A stretch of 15,385 nucleotides of DNA from CAYGBW01 sp964348185 (GCA_964348185.1 CAYGBW010000187.1:1-15385), one strand, 5' to 3'; numbered from the stretch's first letter, positions 1 to 7,897 are shown. Notes: generated by a model from the letters alone, not told the origin. Numbers and translations are program-made.

Positions 1-90
1 CGACAAAGGTCTGCTAAGTCCAACGAGCACTTTTGAACGCCAGAGTCAGGCAAACAACGGGGTTTCTTGATTAGCGTCTCCGACGAGGTC

Positions 91-118
91 ATGTCTCATT
101 TCAAGACCTGACACTAAC
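91..118 (+). repeat. REP-like repeat, copy 1 (transposase-associated)
   Basis: This 28-bp sequence starts ATGTCTCATTTCAAGACCTG and ends ACACTAAC. It recurs without mismatch at 1449-1476 in the same orientation and, degenerate and inverted, at 413-437. Read on the other strand, it contains short arms GTCT and AGAC around TTGAAATG, so it could fold into a small hairpin. With the inverted copy at 413-437 it brackets a 347-bp unit without a transposase. A role as a recognition or end sequence of the neighbouring Y1 transposase is inferred from position. Confidence 0.75.
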
Positions 119-201
119 CACCACTCCACGACCTGGTTCTCAAGGGAGGATAGCTCCATCAAGATTCTCTGTCGGTTACCCTAGTCTCCAAGCTCAGGGT
201 C

Positions 202-384
202 TCAAACGGCCTCAATGTCCCGAAGCTCAGAATCCCCATAGACCCCTTTCCATTCGAAGCCGAGCAGCCTATCCAGAAAACAGATCACCTCCACCTCGCC
301 ACCCACCGTGAGGAGTGTGCAAATTAACGGGTGAGTGAGACGTCCATCATAGAGAAAGCCCCCTCTCTCCGCCACATCCATCAA
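202..384 (-). CDS. Small hypothetical ORF (60 aa)
   Basis: A 60-codon minus-strand frame begins with adjacent ATG codons and has a GGGAG sequence a few bases upstream that could serve as a ribosome binding site. I do not recognise the product. It has a moderately hydrophobic middle (PLICTLLTVGGEVEVICFLD) and an acidic C-terminus, with no clear signal peptide. It lies between the inverted repeat copies at 91-118 and 413-437, so it may be a passenger of a repeat-bounded unit or a remnant of an older gene. It may also be a chance frame. The start context is the only positive sign. Confidence 0.3.
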   Translation of the reverse strand: MMDVAERGGFLYDGRLTHPLICTLLTVGGEVEVICFLDRLLGFEWKGVYGDSELRDIEAV

Positions 385-412
385 TCTCCCTGCAAGTTCA
401 TTTTAGAGTTAC

Positions 413-437
413 AGGGGCAGGTCTTGGCATGAGACAT
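413..437 (-). repeat. REP-like repeat, inverted degenerate copy 2
   Basis: Aligned to the reverse complement of the copies at 91-118 and 1449-1476, 21 of 25 bases match by direct comparison. The shared core is CAGGTCTTG..ATGAGACAT. It lies 20 bp past the transposase stop codon and is inverted relative to the copy just upstream of the start, so the two bracket the gene almost symmetrically. Confidence 0.65.
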
Positions 438-457
438 CGGACTCTTATGCCTCTAGG

Positions 458-1423
458 TCAAGAGATCTTTTTCTCTATCTGATTCAATTCTCGACTAAAC
501 CTTGAATCCCTTCGGCGCCTCTCTTCAATCCTCCGATGGGCGACACTGACCGCCGTGTAATGTCTCCCCCCAAAAAAAACAGCAATCTCGTTAAGGGTGA
601 GGTCAGTTTTCTTTCGGGACAAGTACATAGCCACCTGGGTGGCTGGATGAGGGGGACGACCCTTCTTACAGATCTTTTCGTGGGAGAGTCGGTAGAATGT
701 GGCGACCTCCCTTACAATAGCCTCGATATCCCTTTTTTGGTGAACCTGCCTGAGTGTCGGAATCTCCCGGTCCTTGCGTACCTCTTGAAAACGCTCTTTG
801 GCCTCCTGCCAAAAACGTGCCCCACCAAGGACTATTCCGGAGATCACCTCTCTTAGGGGGTCGGGAAGATCTTCTTTCAGTCCTTGCTCCACAAACTGGC
901 GATAACCCTTTCGGGCTTTCCTCACATTACCATCCATTTGTCCCAGAATCTCTCTCGTAAAAAGCCATTCTTGCGACGTCTTTGACGACTTGTAAGCGCC
1001 ATAACTACTCCACGGGTACTGCTCAAGGAACCGAACGATGCGCGCCCTGACCGGGTTGAGATGGATGTACCGAGATAACTCCAATAGATAAGCGTCTTTC
1101 TCCACCAAAATGCTCCGGTACCGGCCCTGGAGGAGATGACCTACCCGCTCGTACTTCCGGTTGAAATAGTTCGTATAGGCCGTATTGAGGTCGTGCATAG
1201 TAGCAACGAGATTACCACGGGGCGTCTCCATGAGAAGGTGATAGTGATTGGTCATGAGCACATAAGCATGGACCAGGATGCCATAGCGTTCATGCATGCG
1301 CCCCAAGAGATCCAGGAATCGATCGTAGTCTCGATTGTCTCGAAAAACGGATGCCTTTTCGTTACCCCGGGCCGTGATATGATAAAAGGCCCCCTCATAT
1401 TCAACTCGTAACGGCCTTGCCAT
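458..1423 (-). CDS. tnpA: Y1 (HUH-type, REP-associated/IS200-like) transposase with DnaA-like C-terminal domain
   Basis: The 321-residue protein opens with the typical RAYT/Y1 start (PLRVEYEGAFYHITARGNE). The HUH motif is H60-Y-H62 in LMTNHYHLL. The likely catalytic tyrosine is Y119 in SRYIHLNPVRA, which would cut single-stranded DNA and form a covalent 5' link. Residues about 231-300 resemble the DnaA domain IV helix-turn-helix, including GGRHYTAVSVAHRRIEE, close to the DnaA signature GGRxHTTV. A fused double-strand DNA-binding module therefore follows the nuclease. A clear AGGAGAG ribosome binding site (1429-1435) supports the ATG at 1423. The gene ends with TGA and looks intact. Inverted copies of a REP-like repeat lie 25 bp upstream (1449-1476) and 20 bp downstream (413-437), as expected of a transposase that acts on its flanking hairpins. 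The role of the DnaA-like part in target or repeat recognition is inferred. Confidence 0.92.
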   Translation of the reverse strand: MARPLRVEYEGAFYHITARGNEKASVFRDNRDYDRFLDLLGRMHERYGILVHAYVLMTNHYHLLMETPRGNLVATMHDLNTAYTNYFNRKYERVGHLLQGRYRSILVEKDAYLLELSRYIHLNPVRARIVRFLEQYPWSSYGAYKSSKTSQEWLFTREILGQMDGNVRKARKGYRQFVEQGLKEDLPDPLREVISGIVLGGARFWQEAKERFQEVRKDREIPTLRQVHQKRDIEAIVREVATFYRLSHEKICKKGRPPHPATQVAMYLSRKKTDLTLNEIAVFFGGRHYTAVSVAHRRIEERRRRDSRFSRELNQIEKKIS

Positions 1424-1448
1424 AGTACTCTCCTATATAGCGCGAATT

Positions 1449-1476
1449 ATGTCTCATTTCAAGACCTGACACTAAC
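1449..1476 (+). repeat. REP-like repeat, copy 3 (upstream of tnpA)
   Basis: This is an exact 28-bp match to 91-118, lying 25 bp upstream of the transposase start codon. With the inverted copy at 413-437 it defines a candidate element of about 1064 bp (413-1476) holding only the transposase. Confidence 0.75.
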
Positions 1477-2069
1477 ACCACCAAAATACTCTGTTTTCCA
1501 CCTAGAAATACTGTCTTTACCCTGTTTACTTGCAACGCATCTTTCATTTACGCTTCAAAGGTCAAGAACACGATCCTGTACCCATGTGAGATTCTAACAA
1601 TTCCTGGTCCAGCACCTCCGTAAACATTGCCCACGCCGTTTCTGACATCACTTGTTCTTGTCCAAACTGCTTCTCGCCTTCCTCAAACGCTGTTTGATAG
1701 ATCTAAGGCTTCTTTTACATGAATCCAGAACTCATTCTTTCGGCTCAAACACAGGACGTTTCTGGAAAAACAAAACTGGGTTTAGAGAAATGCCGTGCAT
1801 CGGCTTCGGGTGTGTGAAAAGCCAAAAGAAACAAATCATGCCAATGATCTGCTGATAAATCGTAATCAGCTTCCCAATCCCGAATTCTGGGTGAGTGAGT
1901 CCAAAGAAAGAATAAAAAGCTTTGTCGATATAGAGGAAGAACGAGAGAAGGAGATAAGACAAGAGAAGATGTTGTAGCTGAAGTTCCGAAAAGATTAGAA
2001 CCCCTATCTCGGGTATTAAAAAGTCTTGAAGCAAACTTCCGCAGCCGCAATCAGTTAAGTAATGCTAGG
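1477..2069. other. AT-richer gene-poor stretch
   Basis: No complete gene can be supported here. The composition is visibly AT-richer than the transporter operon. Several frames of 60-101 codons overlap on both strands between 1652 and 2050. They are mutually exclusive, lack good ribosome binding sites and resemble no family I know. One minus-strand frame (1732-2034) is rich in Phe, Leu and Ile and could be read as a membrane-protein remnant, but without other support. The right-hand end (about 1899-2069) is open in frame with the DUF5675 gene and may be its lost N-terminal part. A coding-like relic at 1562-1702 is listed separately. Confidence 0.5.
1562..1702 (-). pseudogene. Short coding-like relic (46 codons, unknown)
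   Basis: A minus-strand frame is open for 46 codons between a TAG (1703-1705) and a TGA (1562-1564). It reads IYQTAFEEGEKQFGQEQVMS and then continues ETAWAMFTEVLDQELLESHM. The composition (balanced, many Glu and Gln, Trp in a plausible helix) looks like real protein rather than a random frame. By eye the order IY..AF....F..E....AWA slightly recalls the ChaB family; an N-terminal transposase piece is equally possible. The frame closes at both ends, so it is probably a gene fragment. No function is assigned. Confidence 0.25.
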
Positions 2070-2465
2070 GTGGTGGTCAACGGCCGATTTGTATGCTTCG
2101 GCCTCGAAGACGAATATCGGGAACAAAAAGTCGTCGGCGAAACTCGGATTCCTGCCGGTACTTATGGGGTCACCTTGCGCACGGAGGGTAGATTCCATCA
2201 ACGATATGCCCGTCGGTTTCCGGAGTTTCACAGGGGCATGCTGCACATTAGAAACGTCCCGAATTTCAAATGGATTTTGATTCATTGCGGCAACACCGAT
2301 GAAGATACGAAAGGTTGCCTGCTGGTCGGCTCGCAAGCCATTACCGAGCCTGGGGACATGATGGTCACCGCGAGTCGAGTCGCCTACAGGCGGTTCTATC
2401 CAATGGTGGTCGACGCGGCGGAACGCGGAGAATTATCGATTACCTTGGTCGATAACGACTGTTAG
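2070..2465 (+). CDS. DUF5675 family protein, probably N-terminally damaged
   Basis: The 131-residue product matches the DUF5675 pattern: a YxNGxFxCxxLED-like start (VVVNGRFVCFGLEDE), then IPAGTYGVTLR, a central FHRGMLHIRNVP, and the hallmark ILIHCGNTDEDTKGCLLVG at about 69-87. The family is common in phages and bacteria and its biochemical role is not established. The usual N-terminal 15-20 residues (first strand before the NG turn) are missing if translation starts at GTG 2070. The reading frame stays open upstream to 1899 without ATG, GTG or TTG, giving plausible sequence such as RLEPLSRVLKSLEANFRS. No Shine-Dalgarno sequence fits the GTG. A lost start, an upstream frameshift or an unusual start codon are all possible. 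It faces the 3' end of the transporter operon. Confidence 0.7.
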   Translation: MVVNGRFVCFGLEDEYREQKVVGETRIPAGTYGVTLRTEGRFHQRYARRFPEFHRGMLHIRNVPNFKWILIHCGNTDEDTKGCLLVGSQAITEPGDMMVTASRVAYRRFYPMVVDAAERGELSITLVDNDC

Positions 2466-2522
2466 CGTTATCCCCTTTAAGCCTACCTTCAAAAGGCTGG
2501 GCAGTCTGTCCGGTCAACCGGA
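2451..2522. terminator. Cluster of small hairpins between convergent genes
   Basis: Three inverted repeats lie between the ends of the DUF5675 gene and the dppF-like gene: GATAACG/CGTTATC (2451-2457 with 2466-2472), AGCCT/AGGCT (2480-2484 with 2494-2498) and TCCGGT/ACCGGA (2509-2514 with 2517-2522). None is followed by a convincing T-run; the first is followed only by CCCCTTT. They may act as a weak bidirectional terminator. Confidence 0.3.
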
Positions 2523-2551
2523 GATTGGGGTTCGGCCATTCATTCCGATGG

Positions 2552-3493
2552 TCATGTCAGGGGACACGCGACAAAGTGGCCGGGGGCAATCTCCCTGAGA
2601 TCGGGTTCGGCCCTGTGGCAGATCTCCTGGAAATACCGGCATCTGGGATGAAATGAGCAACCCCGAGGGGGATTGGCCGGGTCGGCTATCTCCCCCCGGG
2701 TCACCTCACCTTTTGATCGCTGAGTGGGATCGACCGATGGGATCGAACGGAAGAGGCTCTGGGTGTAGGGATGACCCGGAGTGTCCCGGACAACCTCTTT
2801 GGGGCCGATCTCCACGAGTCTGCCGCAGTACATCACCCCGACCCGATCGCTCAAGAAGTTTACCACGTGAATATTGTGGGATACAAAGAGGTAGGATAGT
2901 TTCTTATGTCGTTTTAACTGCTTTAACAGATTCAGGATCTGTGCCTGAACCGACATATCCAGTGCGGATGTTGGCTCGTCCAGAACGATGACTCTTGGAT
3001 CGACCGCGAGGGCCCGTGCGATGGCGATCCGTTGTCTCTGACCCCCGGAGAATTCGTGGGGAAAACGGTCGATCATATCGGGGTCGAGGCCCACGATCTC
3101 CATGAGATCTTTCGTCTTTTCCCTTGTTTTCCCTTTCGAAGGGCTCAAACGATGAATCCTCAGGGGGCGGGACAGGGTGCTGGCCACCGTCATCAGAGGG
3201 TTCAGGGAATTGTAGGGGTCCTGAAAGACAATCTGGACCTGTTTTCTGAAGGATAGCATGTCCCTTCGATTCAACGTCCCCACATCTCTGCCCTGGTAAA
3301 GGATTTTCCCTGACGTTGGGCGAATCAGCATCAACAGGCACCGGGCCAATGTGCTTTTCCCAGAGCCCGATTCACCCACGAGCCCCAGGGTCTCTTCCTC
3401 TGACAAGGAGAGGCTCACGCCATCGACCGCCCGGACGAAGTCCCCTTCCTGCCGATGGAATCGTTTTTCAATGCTGTCGGCTTCCAGTAACAT
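2552..3493 (-). CDS. dppF: Peptide/oligopeptide ABC transporter ATPase (DppF/OppF type)
   Basis: With the start at ATG 3493 the protein has 313 residues and begins MLLEADSIEKRF, the usual family start. A longer frame reaching back to 3601 would only add residues that overlap dppD and look random. The Walker A motif GESGSGKST is at about 40-48. The signature is FSGGQRQR, the Walker B is VIVLDEPTSALD, and the H-loop is FVSHN. The C-terminal oligopeptide-transporter extension carries the cysteine cluster CSFHPRC...C...C found in DppD/DppF/OppD/OppF, some of which bind an iron-sulfur cluster. It would pair with the DppD-like ATPase in the cytoplasm to power import. It is the last gene of the operon and starts 4 bp after the dppD stop, so it is translationally coupled. 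The exact substrate class (Dpp, Opp, Gsi) cannot be read from sequence. Confidence 0.93.
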   Translation of the reverse strand: MLLEADSIEKRFHRQEGDFVRAVDGVSLSLSEEETLGLVGESGSGKSTLARCLLMLIRPTSGKILYQGRDVGTLNRRDMLSFRKQVQIVFQDPYNSLNPLMTVASTLSRPLRIHRLSPSKGKTREKTKDLMEIVGLDPDMIDRFPHEFSGGQRQRIAIARALAVDPRVIVLDEPTSALDMSVQAQILNLLKQLKRHKKLSYLFVSHNIHVVNFLSDRVGVMYCGRLVEIGPKEVVRDTPGHPYTQSLFRSIPSVDPTQRSKGEVTRGEIADPANPPRGCSFHPRCRYFQEICHRAEPDLREIAPGHFVACPLT

Positions 3494-3497
3494 CGCA

Positions 3498-4469
3498 TCA
3501 CACCAGGGGATCAAAACAGAGGGCAGCCTGTGCCCCCTTGTGAAACCATTCTGGGTATTTGAGAAAACACACTTCCCCTGCCCGGGGACACCGTTCAGCA
3601 AAATTGCAGCCCTCCACAGGCCCTCGATTCAAAAGACTCCCTGGAATGGTGGGAAGCCACGGCCTTGTCTCATGGGGGCGGGGAATCGCCTCGAGGAGCC
3701 CTTTGGAATAGGGATGGAGGGGACGGGCGAAAAAATCCTCCACCGGACCTCTCTCAACGATTCGCCCCAGATACATGACTGCGACTTCATCGCAGGTCTC
3801 GGCGATGATCCCCAGGTCATGGGAAATGAGGAGAACGGACATCCCCGTATCTCTGCGAAGGGCGGTGATGAGATCGAGAATCTGTGACTGAATGGTCACG
3901 TCCAGGGCGGTGGTGGGCTCGTCGGCGATCAGCAGACCGGGACGACACGCAATGGCAGAGGCAATCATGGCTCTCTGCTTCATGCCCCCTGAGAGTTGAT
4001 GGGGGTAGAGGTGGGCCTTCACATCAGGATTGGGGATTCCCACCCGGCCGAGCAATGCAACAGCCTCCTTGCGAACACTCGACCGCGAACCGCCCAGATG
4101 GGCCGCCACGACTTCCCCAACCTGCACCCCGATCTTGAGGGTGGGGTTGAGCGCAGCGCCCGGTTCCTGAAAGACCATCGAGATCGCTGACCCTCTCACG
4201 TCATCCATGGCCTTTTCATCCAGCCCGAGCAAATCCTGCCCCTCAAAATAGACCCTTCCCTTGATATGGACCCATGGCCCCGTCGGAAGCACCCGCAATA
4301 TGGCTCGGGCTGTGACCGACTTGCCGCACCCCGTTTCCCCCACAATACCGAGAATACGCCCACGGGGCAGGGATAGGGAGAGACCGTCTACCGCCCAGAC
4401 TACACCCGTGTCGGTATCAAATGAGACGGAAAGGTCTTCGACCTTGAGGAGCACATTTTCACGATCCAT
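3498..4469 (-). CDS. dppD: Peptide/oligopeptide ABC transporter ATPase (DppD/OppD type)
   Basis: The 323-residue product has Walker A GETGCGKS (44-51), signature LSGGMKQR (about 159-166), Walker B LLIADEPTTALD (about 179-190) and switch LLISHD. The cysteine-bearing C-terminal oligo_HPY extension (CNFAERCPRAGEVC, then a later C) is characteristic of this family. GETGCGKS with Cys and LSGGMKQR are typical of the D-type rather than the F-type subunit. The start at 4469 overlaps the end of dppC by 11 bp, indicating coupled translation. It would form the ATPase heterodimer with the downstream dppF product under the two permeases. The gene looks intact and of normal length. Confidence 0.94.
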   Translation of the reverse strand: MDRENVLLKVEDLSVSFDTDTGVVWAVDGLSLSLPRGRILGIVGETGCGKSVTARAILRVLPTGPWVHIKGRVYFEGQDLLGLDEKAMDDVRGSAISMVFQEPGAALNPTLKIGVQVGEVVAAHLGGSRSSVRKEAVALLGRVGIPNPDVKAHLYPHQLSGGMKQRAMIASAIACRPGLLIADEPTTALDVTIQSQILDLITALRRDTGMSVLLISHDLGIIAETCDEVAVMYLGRIVERGPVEDFFARPLHPYSKGLLEAIPRPHETRPWLPTIPGSLLNRGPVEGCNFAERCPRAGEVCFLKYPEWFHKGAQAALCFDPLV

Positions 4470-5352
4470 TTCGCAACCTGGGATTCAGGACATCGATTAA
4501 CCCATCGGCAAAGAGGTTAAAAGCCAGGACGAAAAGCATGAGCGCCAACCCGGGAAAGATCGTCAAATGGGGGGCTGAACGGATAAACTCCCGCCCTTCG
4601 CTCAGCATGGCCCCCCACTCCGGGACTGGAGGCTGAGCCCCCAGGCCCAGGAAACTGAGACCTGAGGCAACAAGGACCGCCGTTGCAATTCGCAATGTCG
4701 CCTGAACGACGATGGCGGGAAGGCAATTGGGCAAAAGATAGCGAAACATGATGCTGAGACTCCCCTCTCCGATCGCCCGAGCGGCTTCCACAAACTCGAG
4801 TTCCCTGATCTGTAAGGCCTGTCCCCGCACCAATCGGGCAAATAGGGGGATCGAGGCGATCCCCACAGCGATAATGGCGTTACCCAGGCCTGGACCCAAA
4901 ACGACAACAATCGCAATGGCAAGAAGAATACCGGGAAAGGAGAGCATAATATCCATCAAGCGCATGAGCACCATGTCCAACCGTCCGCTCCAATGGCCTG
5001 CGACCAGCCCGAGGGGAATTCCGATCAACAGGGCAATGAGAACGCTCAGAACCCCCGTAGAGATCGAAATGCGAGCTCCGTGAACGATTCGGGTCAGGAT
5101 GTCTCTTCCCAGATTGTCCGTTCCTGCCCAATGCTTCAGAGAAGGGGGTTGAAAGGCCGCCCCCAGGTCGATCGCCACCGGCGAATAGGGGGTGAGAAAG
5201 GGGGCAAGGAGACTGATGAACAAGAACGTCATGACGATCACAGACCCCGTCAGAGCGGTCCGGTTCCGCAGGAATCGATGGAAGGGAAAGATCCTGGGCC
5301 GAGGGGAAGGGGGCGAGGTTGTGTTTCTGTTGAGTTTTGAAGCCACGGTCAA
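4459..5352 (-). CDS. dppC: Peptide ABC transporter permease (DppC/OppC type)
   Basis: This is a 297-residue inner-membrane protein. A first transmembrane helix lies at about 33-54 and the OppC_N-type stretch GTDNLGRDILTRIVHGARIS follows at about 77-96. Further helices include 98-120, 134-153 and 266-285. The EAA loop EFVEAARAIGEGS (from about residue 186) is the contact with the ATPases. The first possible start is TTG at 5352, which overlaps the dppB stop in ATTGA; a GTG at 5346 is also possible. Neither has a good ribosome binding site, so translation is probably coupled to dppB. It overlaps dppD by 11 bp at its 3' end. Confidence 0.93.
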   Translation of the reverse strand: MTVASKLNRNTTSPPSPRPRIFPFHRFLRNRTALTGSVIVMTFLFISLLAPFLTPYSPVAIDLGAAFQPPSLKHWAGTDNLGRDILTRIVHGARISISTGVLSVLIALLIGIPLGLVAGHWSGRLDMVLMRLMDIMLSFPGILLAIAIVVVLGPGLGNAIIAVGIASIPLFARLVRGQALQIRELEFVEAARAIGEGSLSIMFRYLLPNCLPAIVVQATLRIATAVLVASGLSFLGLGAQPPVPEWGAMLSEGREFIRSAPHLTIFPGLALMLFVLAFNLFADGLIDVLNPRLRNGS

Positions 5353-6302
5353 TGAATCCGAATTCGGGGGTCTATGAGCGTATACATCACGTCGGTCACG
5401 AAATTCACCGCAACATAAGACAGGGCAATGCAGAGAATCACTCCCTGAATCACCGGGTAGTCACGGGCGAAGATCGCCTGGACAAGATACCGTCCCACCC
5501 CTGGCCATGCAAAGACGACCTCGGTGATCACCGCCCCCCCGAGCATGTAGCCGAAAGACAGACCGATGATCGTCACGGTAGGAATCAAGGCGTTTCGCAA
5601 AGCGTGTCGGACGAGTCGAATGGGGGCGGGAAGGCCTTTTGCCCGGGCCGCGGTCATATACTCCTGTCCAAGGACTTCGAGCATATTCGTTCTGACCAGA
5701 CGGGCGACGTTTGCCACGGGGAAGAGGCCCAATGTCACCACAGGAAGGAGAAGGTGGGCAAAACTCCCCTTCCCCGCCGAGGGCAGAATCCCCAGCCAGA
5801 GGGCAAAAACGATCTGAAGGACCAACCCCAACCAGAAGATCGGGGCGGAAATCCCGATCAAGGCGGTCACCATGGCCAATCGATCACACCAGGAGTCCTT
5901 CTTGACCGCTGCGACAAGACCCAGGGGAATTCCCACGATGATCGTCACGACAATAGCGCCAACTGCAAGCAAAACCGTATTGGCATAGCGAAGGGCAATC
6001 TCTTCGGAAACCGGTCTTCCCGAACGGATCGAGCGCCCCATATCGCCCCGTGTGAGACGGTAGAGATAGTAACCGTATTGGACCATAAGGGGCCGGTCCA
6101 GACCGAGCCGTCTTTTGGCGGCCTCGATCTCCTCCGGGCTGGAAAGCTCGCTTTCAGCAACGAGAAGGGTGACAGGATCCCCTGGAATAAAACGGATCAA
6201 GGCAAAGGCCGCCAATGAGACACCGAGAAGCACGGGTATCATCGCGGCCGTTCGCCTAAGGGCAAATCTGAGGAACCTCTTGGAGGGAAAAGGGGCTCTC
6301 AT
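5349..6302 (-). CDS. dppB: Peptide ABC transporter permease (DppB/OppB type)
   Basis: This is a 317-residue inner-membrane permease. The N-terminal helix (about 17-39) is followed by the family marker FIPGDPV and a periplasmic segment ending near GDMGRSIRSGRPV. The core helices follow, with the EAA loop EYMTAARAKGLPAPIR at about 214-229. The C-terminus DPRIRIH is typical of DppB-like proteins (usual ...DPR.R). The gene begins 21 bp after the binding-protein stop and its stop shares bases with the start of dppC. It looks full length. Confidence 0.95.
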   Translation of the reverse strand: MRAPFPSKRFLRFALRRTAAMIPVLLGVSLAAFALIRFIPGDPVTLLVAESELSSPEEIEAAKRRLGLDRPLMVQYGYYLYRLTRGDMGRSIRSGRPVSEEIALRYANTVLLAVGAIVVTIIVGIPLGLVAAVKKDSWCDRLAMVTALIGISAPIFWLGLVLQIVFALWLGILPSAGKGSFAHLLLPVVTLGLFPVANVARLVRTNMLEVLGQEYMTAARAKGLPAPIRLVRHALRNALIPTVTIIGLSFGYMLGGAVITEVVFAWPGVGRYLVQAIFARDYPVIQGVILCIALSYVAVNFVTDVMYTLIDPRIRIH

Positions 6303-6323
6303 CTCCCATGTGAGCCCTTCTTG

Positions 6324-7865
6324 TTAATCAAAATAGGCACTGTTGAAATTAACCACGTTCGGAATCTGGAAGAAAACCCCTTTCAGGTTTCTCTTCCACC
6401 CGGCCACATTGGATCGTTCAAAGAGGAAGAGCCACGGCGCGTCTTTCATGACCTGCTCCTGGACCTTGTCATAGATTTCTTTTCTCTTTCCCGGATCCAT
6501 TTCAGCCTTCCCCTCCTCCAGCCATCGGTCCACATCGACGTTTTTGTAGCGCGTGTAATTCCCGCCAGGCGGCCAATTCGAAGAATGGAGGGGGGGAGCA
6601 ATATCAGAATCCAGCCCGGGATTTCCCCAGGACATGAGAAACAACTCGGTGTCAAGCGATTTCTTGGGGTCCTTCATCGTCCCAATGTATGTGGCCCACT
6701 CCAGAGAGATGAGCTTCACCTTGACTTTGACCTGGCTAAGGTAGGCCTGAACCGCCTGGACGATTTGCGAATCCGCCATATAGCGACCGGGGGTGTATCG
6801 CAATGTCACCTCAAAGCCGTCAGGATACCCTGCCTCCGCAAGGAGTTTTCTCGCCATCTCCGGATCATAGGGATACCCCTTTGATTCTAAATGGTATTTG
6901 CCCTGACCCGTGGCAATGGGAGAATCCGACACGCGGCCAATACCGGACAACACACTCTTCAGAATGGCCTCCTTGTCAACCGCGTAGTTCAAAGCCTGCC
7001 GCACCCGAACATCGGACAGGGGCTTTTTCTGCGTATTGAGACCCAAATACAGCCGGCTCACCGTGGGTCGAATCACCTCGGCCGTCAAGGCTTCGCTCGT
7101 TTTGAGTCGCTCATAATCCTTCGGGGAGAAGTTTATGGCCAGATCGGCCTCACCCGTCTCGAGCATAAGGGCGCGCGTTGCACTTTCTGGCACGACGGTA
7201 AATGTCATCTTATCGAAGTAGGGCTTACCTCCCCAGTACCGGTCGTTGGCCTCCAGGGTCCACCCTTCTCCGGTCCTGTACTCAGTGAATCGGAACGGCC
7301 CAGTCCCTACAGGATGAACCTTCTCCCCTTTCTCTAATCGCTCCAGGGTTTTGGGACTCGCCATGCAGGCCCCGATGCTGGCCAGGTTGTCCAACATATC
7401 GGCGAGAGGAGCCTCCGTGATCAGCTTCACCGTGTAATCATCCACCACCTCTGCCTTAACGCCTTTAAAATAGAGGATCTTCGCGGCCAGAAACTTCTTT
7501 GGATTGGTGATTCGATCCACGTTGGCCTTCACGACGTGGGCGTTAAAGGGTTCTCCATCGTGGAATCTTACGTCCCTCCGTAACGGAAAGGTCCATTCCT
7601 TCCCGTCTGGGGAGACCGACCAACTCTCGGCCAGAGCGGGTTTGATCTCCAGGTCAGCCGTTTTGGTGACAAGGGAGTCAAAGACAGGATTCAACATGTA
7701 CACATACGTGGTCAGGGCCCACACCGCATGGGGGTCCAGGGTATCGAGGTCCACGCTCGCGATGACATGCAAACCCCGGGGCGCACTGCTCTGAGCCAGT
7801 CCACTCTGCGGTTGGAGGCACATGAGGACTAAGAAAACCATCACCCAAACGCCAAGTCTCTTCAT
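6324..7865 (-). CDS. Periplasmic peptide/nickel-type substrate-binding protein (SBP family 5)
   Basis: This is a 513-residue family 5 solute-binding protein. The N-terminus (about 1-24: KR, hydrophobic core VWVMVFLVLMCL, then SGLAQ) is a Sec signal peptide; I see no proper lipobox. Family landmarks are the DLDTLDPH stretch near the start, PALAESWSVSPDGKEWTFPL, VRFHDGEPFNAHVV, VGTGPFRFTEY, LNTQKKPLSDVRVRQALNYA and, near the end, YDKVQEQVMKDAPWLFLFE. It would capture the substrate in the periplasm and deliver it to the two permeases encoded downstream. The AAGGAGGAGG sequence before ATG 7865 is a strong ribosome binding site, as is usual for an abundant binding protein. It lies 32 bp after the M20 gene. 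A decayed copy of its last ~103 bp lies at 13832-13935. Confidence 0.95.
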   Translation of the reverse strand: MKRLGVWVMVFLVLMCLQPQSGLAQSSAPRGLHVIASVDLDTLDPHAVWALTTYVYMLNPVFDSLVTKTADLEIKPALAESWSVSPDGKEWTFPLRRDVRFHDGEPFNAHVVKANVDRITNPKKFLAAKILYFKGVKAEVVDDYTVKLITEAPLADMLDNLASIGACMASPKTLERLEKGEKVHPVGTGPFRFTEYRTGEGWTLEANDRYWGGKPYFDKMTFTVVPESATRALMLETGEADLAINFSPKDYERLKTSEALTAEVIRPTVSRLYLGLNTQKKPLSDVRVRQALNYAVDKEAILKSVLSGIGRVSDSPIATGQGKYHLESKGYPYDPEMARKLLAEAGYPDGFEVTLRYTPGRYMADSQIVQAVQAYLSQVKVKVKLISLEWATYIGTMKDPKKSLDTELFLMSWGNPGLDSDIAPPLHSSNWPPGGNYTRYKNVDVDRWLEEGKAEMDPGKRKEIYDKVQEQVMKDAPWLFLFERSNVAGWKRNLKGVFFQIPNVVNFNSAYFD

Positions 7866-7897
7866 CTCATCCTCCTCCTTTCAGGACAATATAGCCT

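Noticed and set aside
1732..2050. Hydrophobic minus-strand frames as a membrane protein gene
   Set aside because: Two overlapping frames of similar length compete, with no ribosome binding site or family likeness. Hydrophobicity probably reflects the AT-rich sequence.
3494..3601. N-terminal extension of the dppF frame
   Set aside because: It overlaps the end of dppD and gives residues unlike any family start. ATG 3493 gives the normal beginning and operon spacing.
5337..6218. Long plus-strand ORF (293 codons)
   Set aside because: Antisense to the intact dppB gene. The product is rich in His, Asn, Gln and Arg, resembles no family, and follows from codon bias of the opposite strand.
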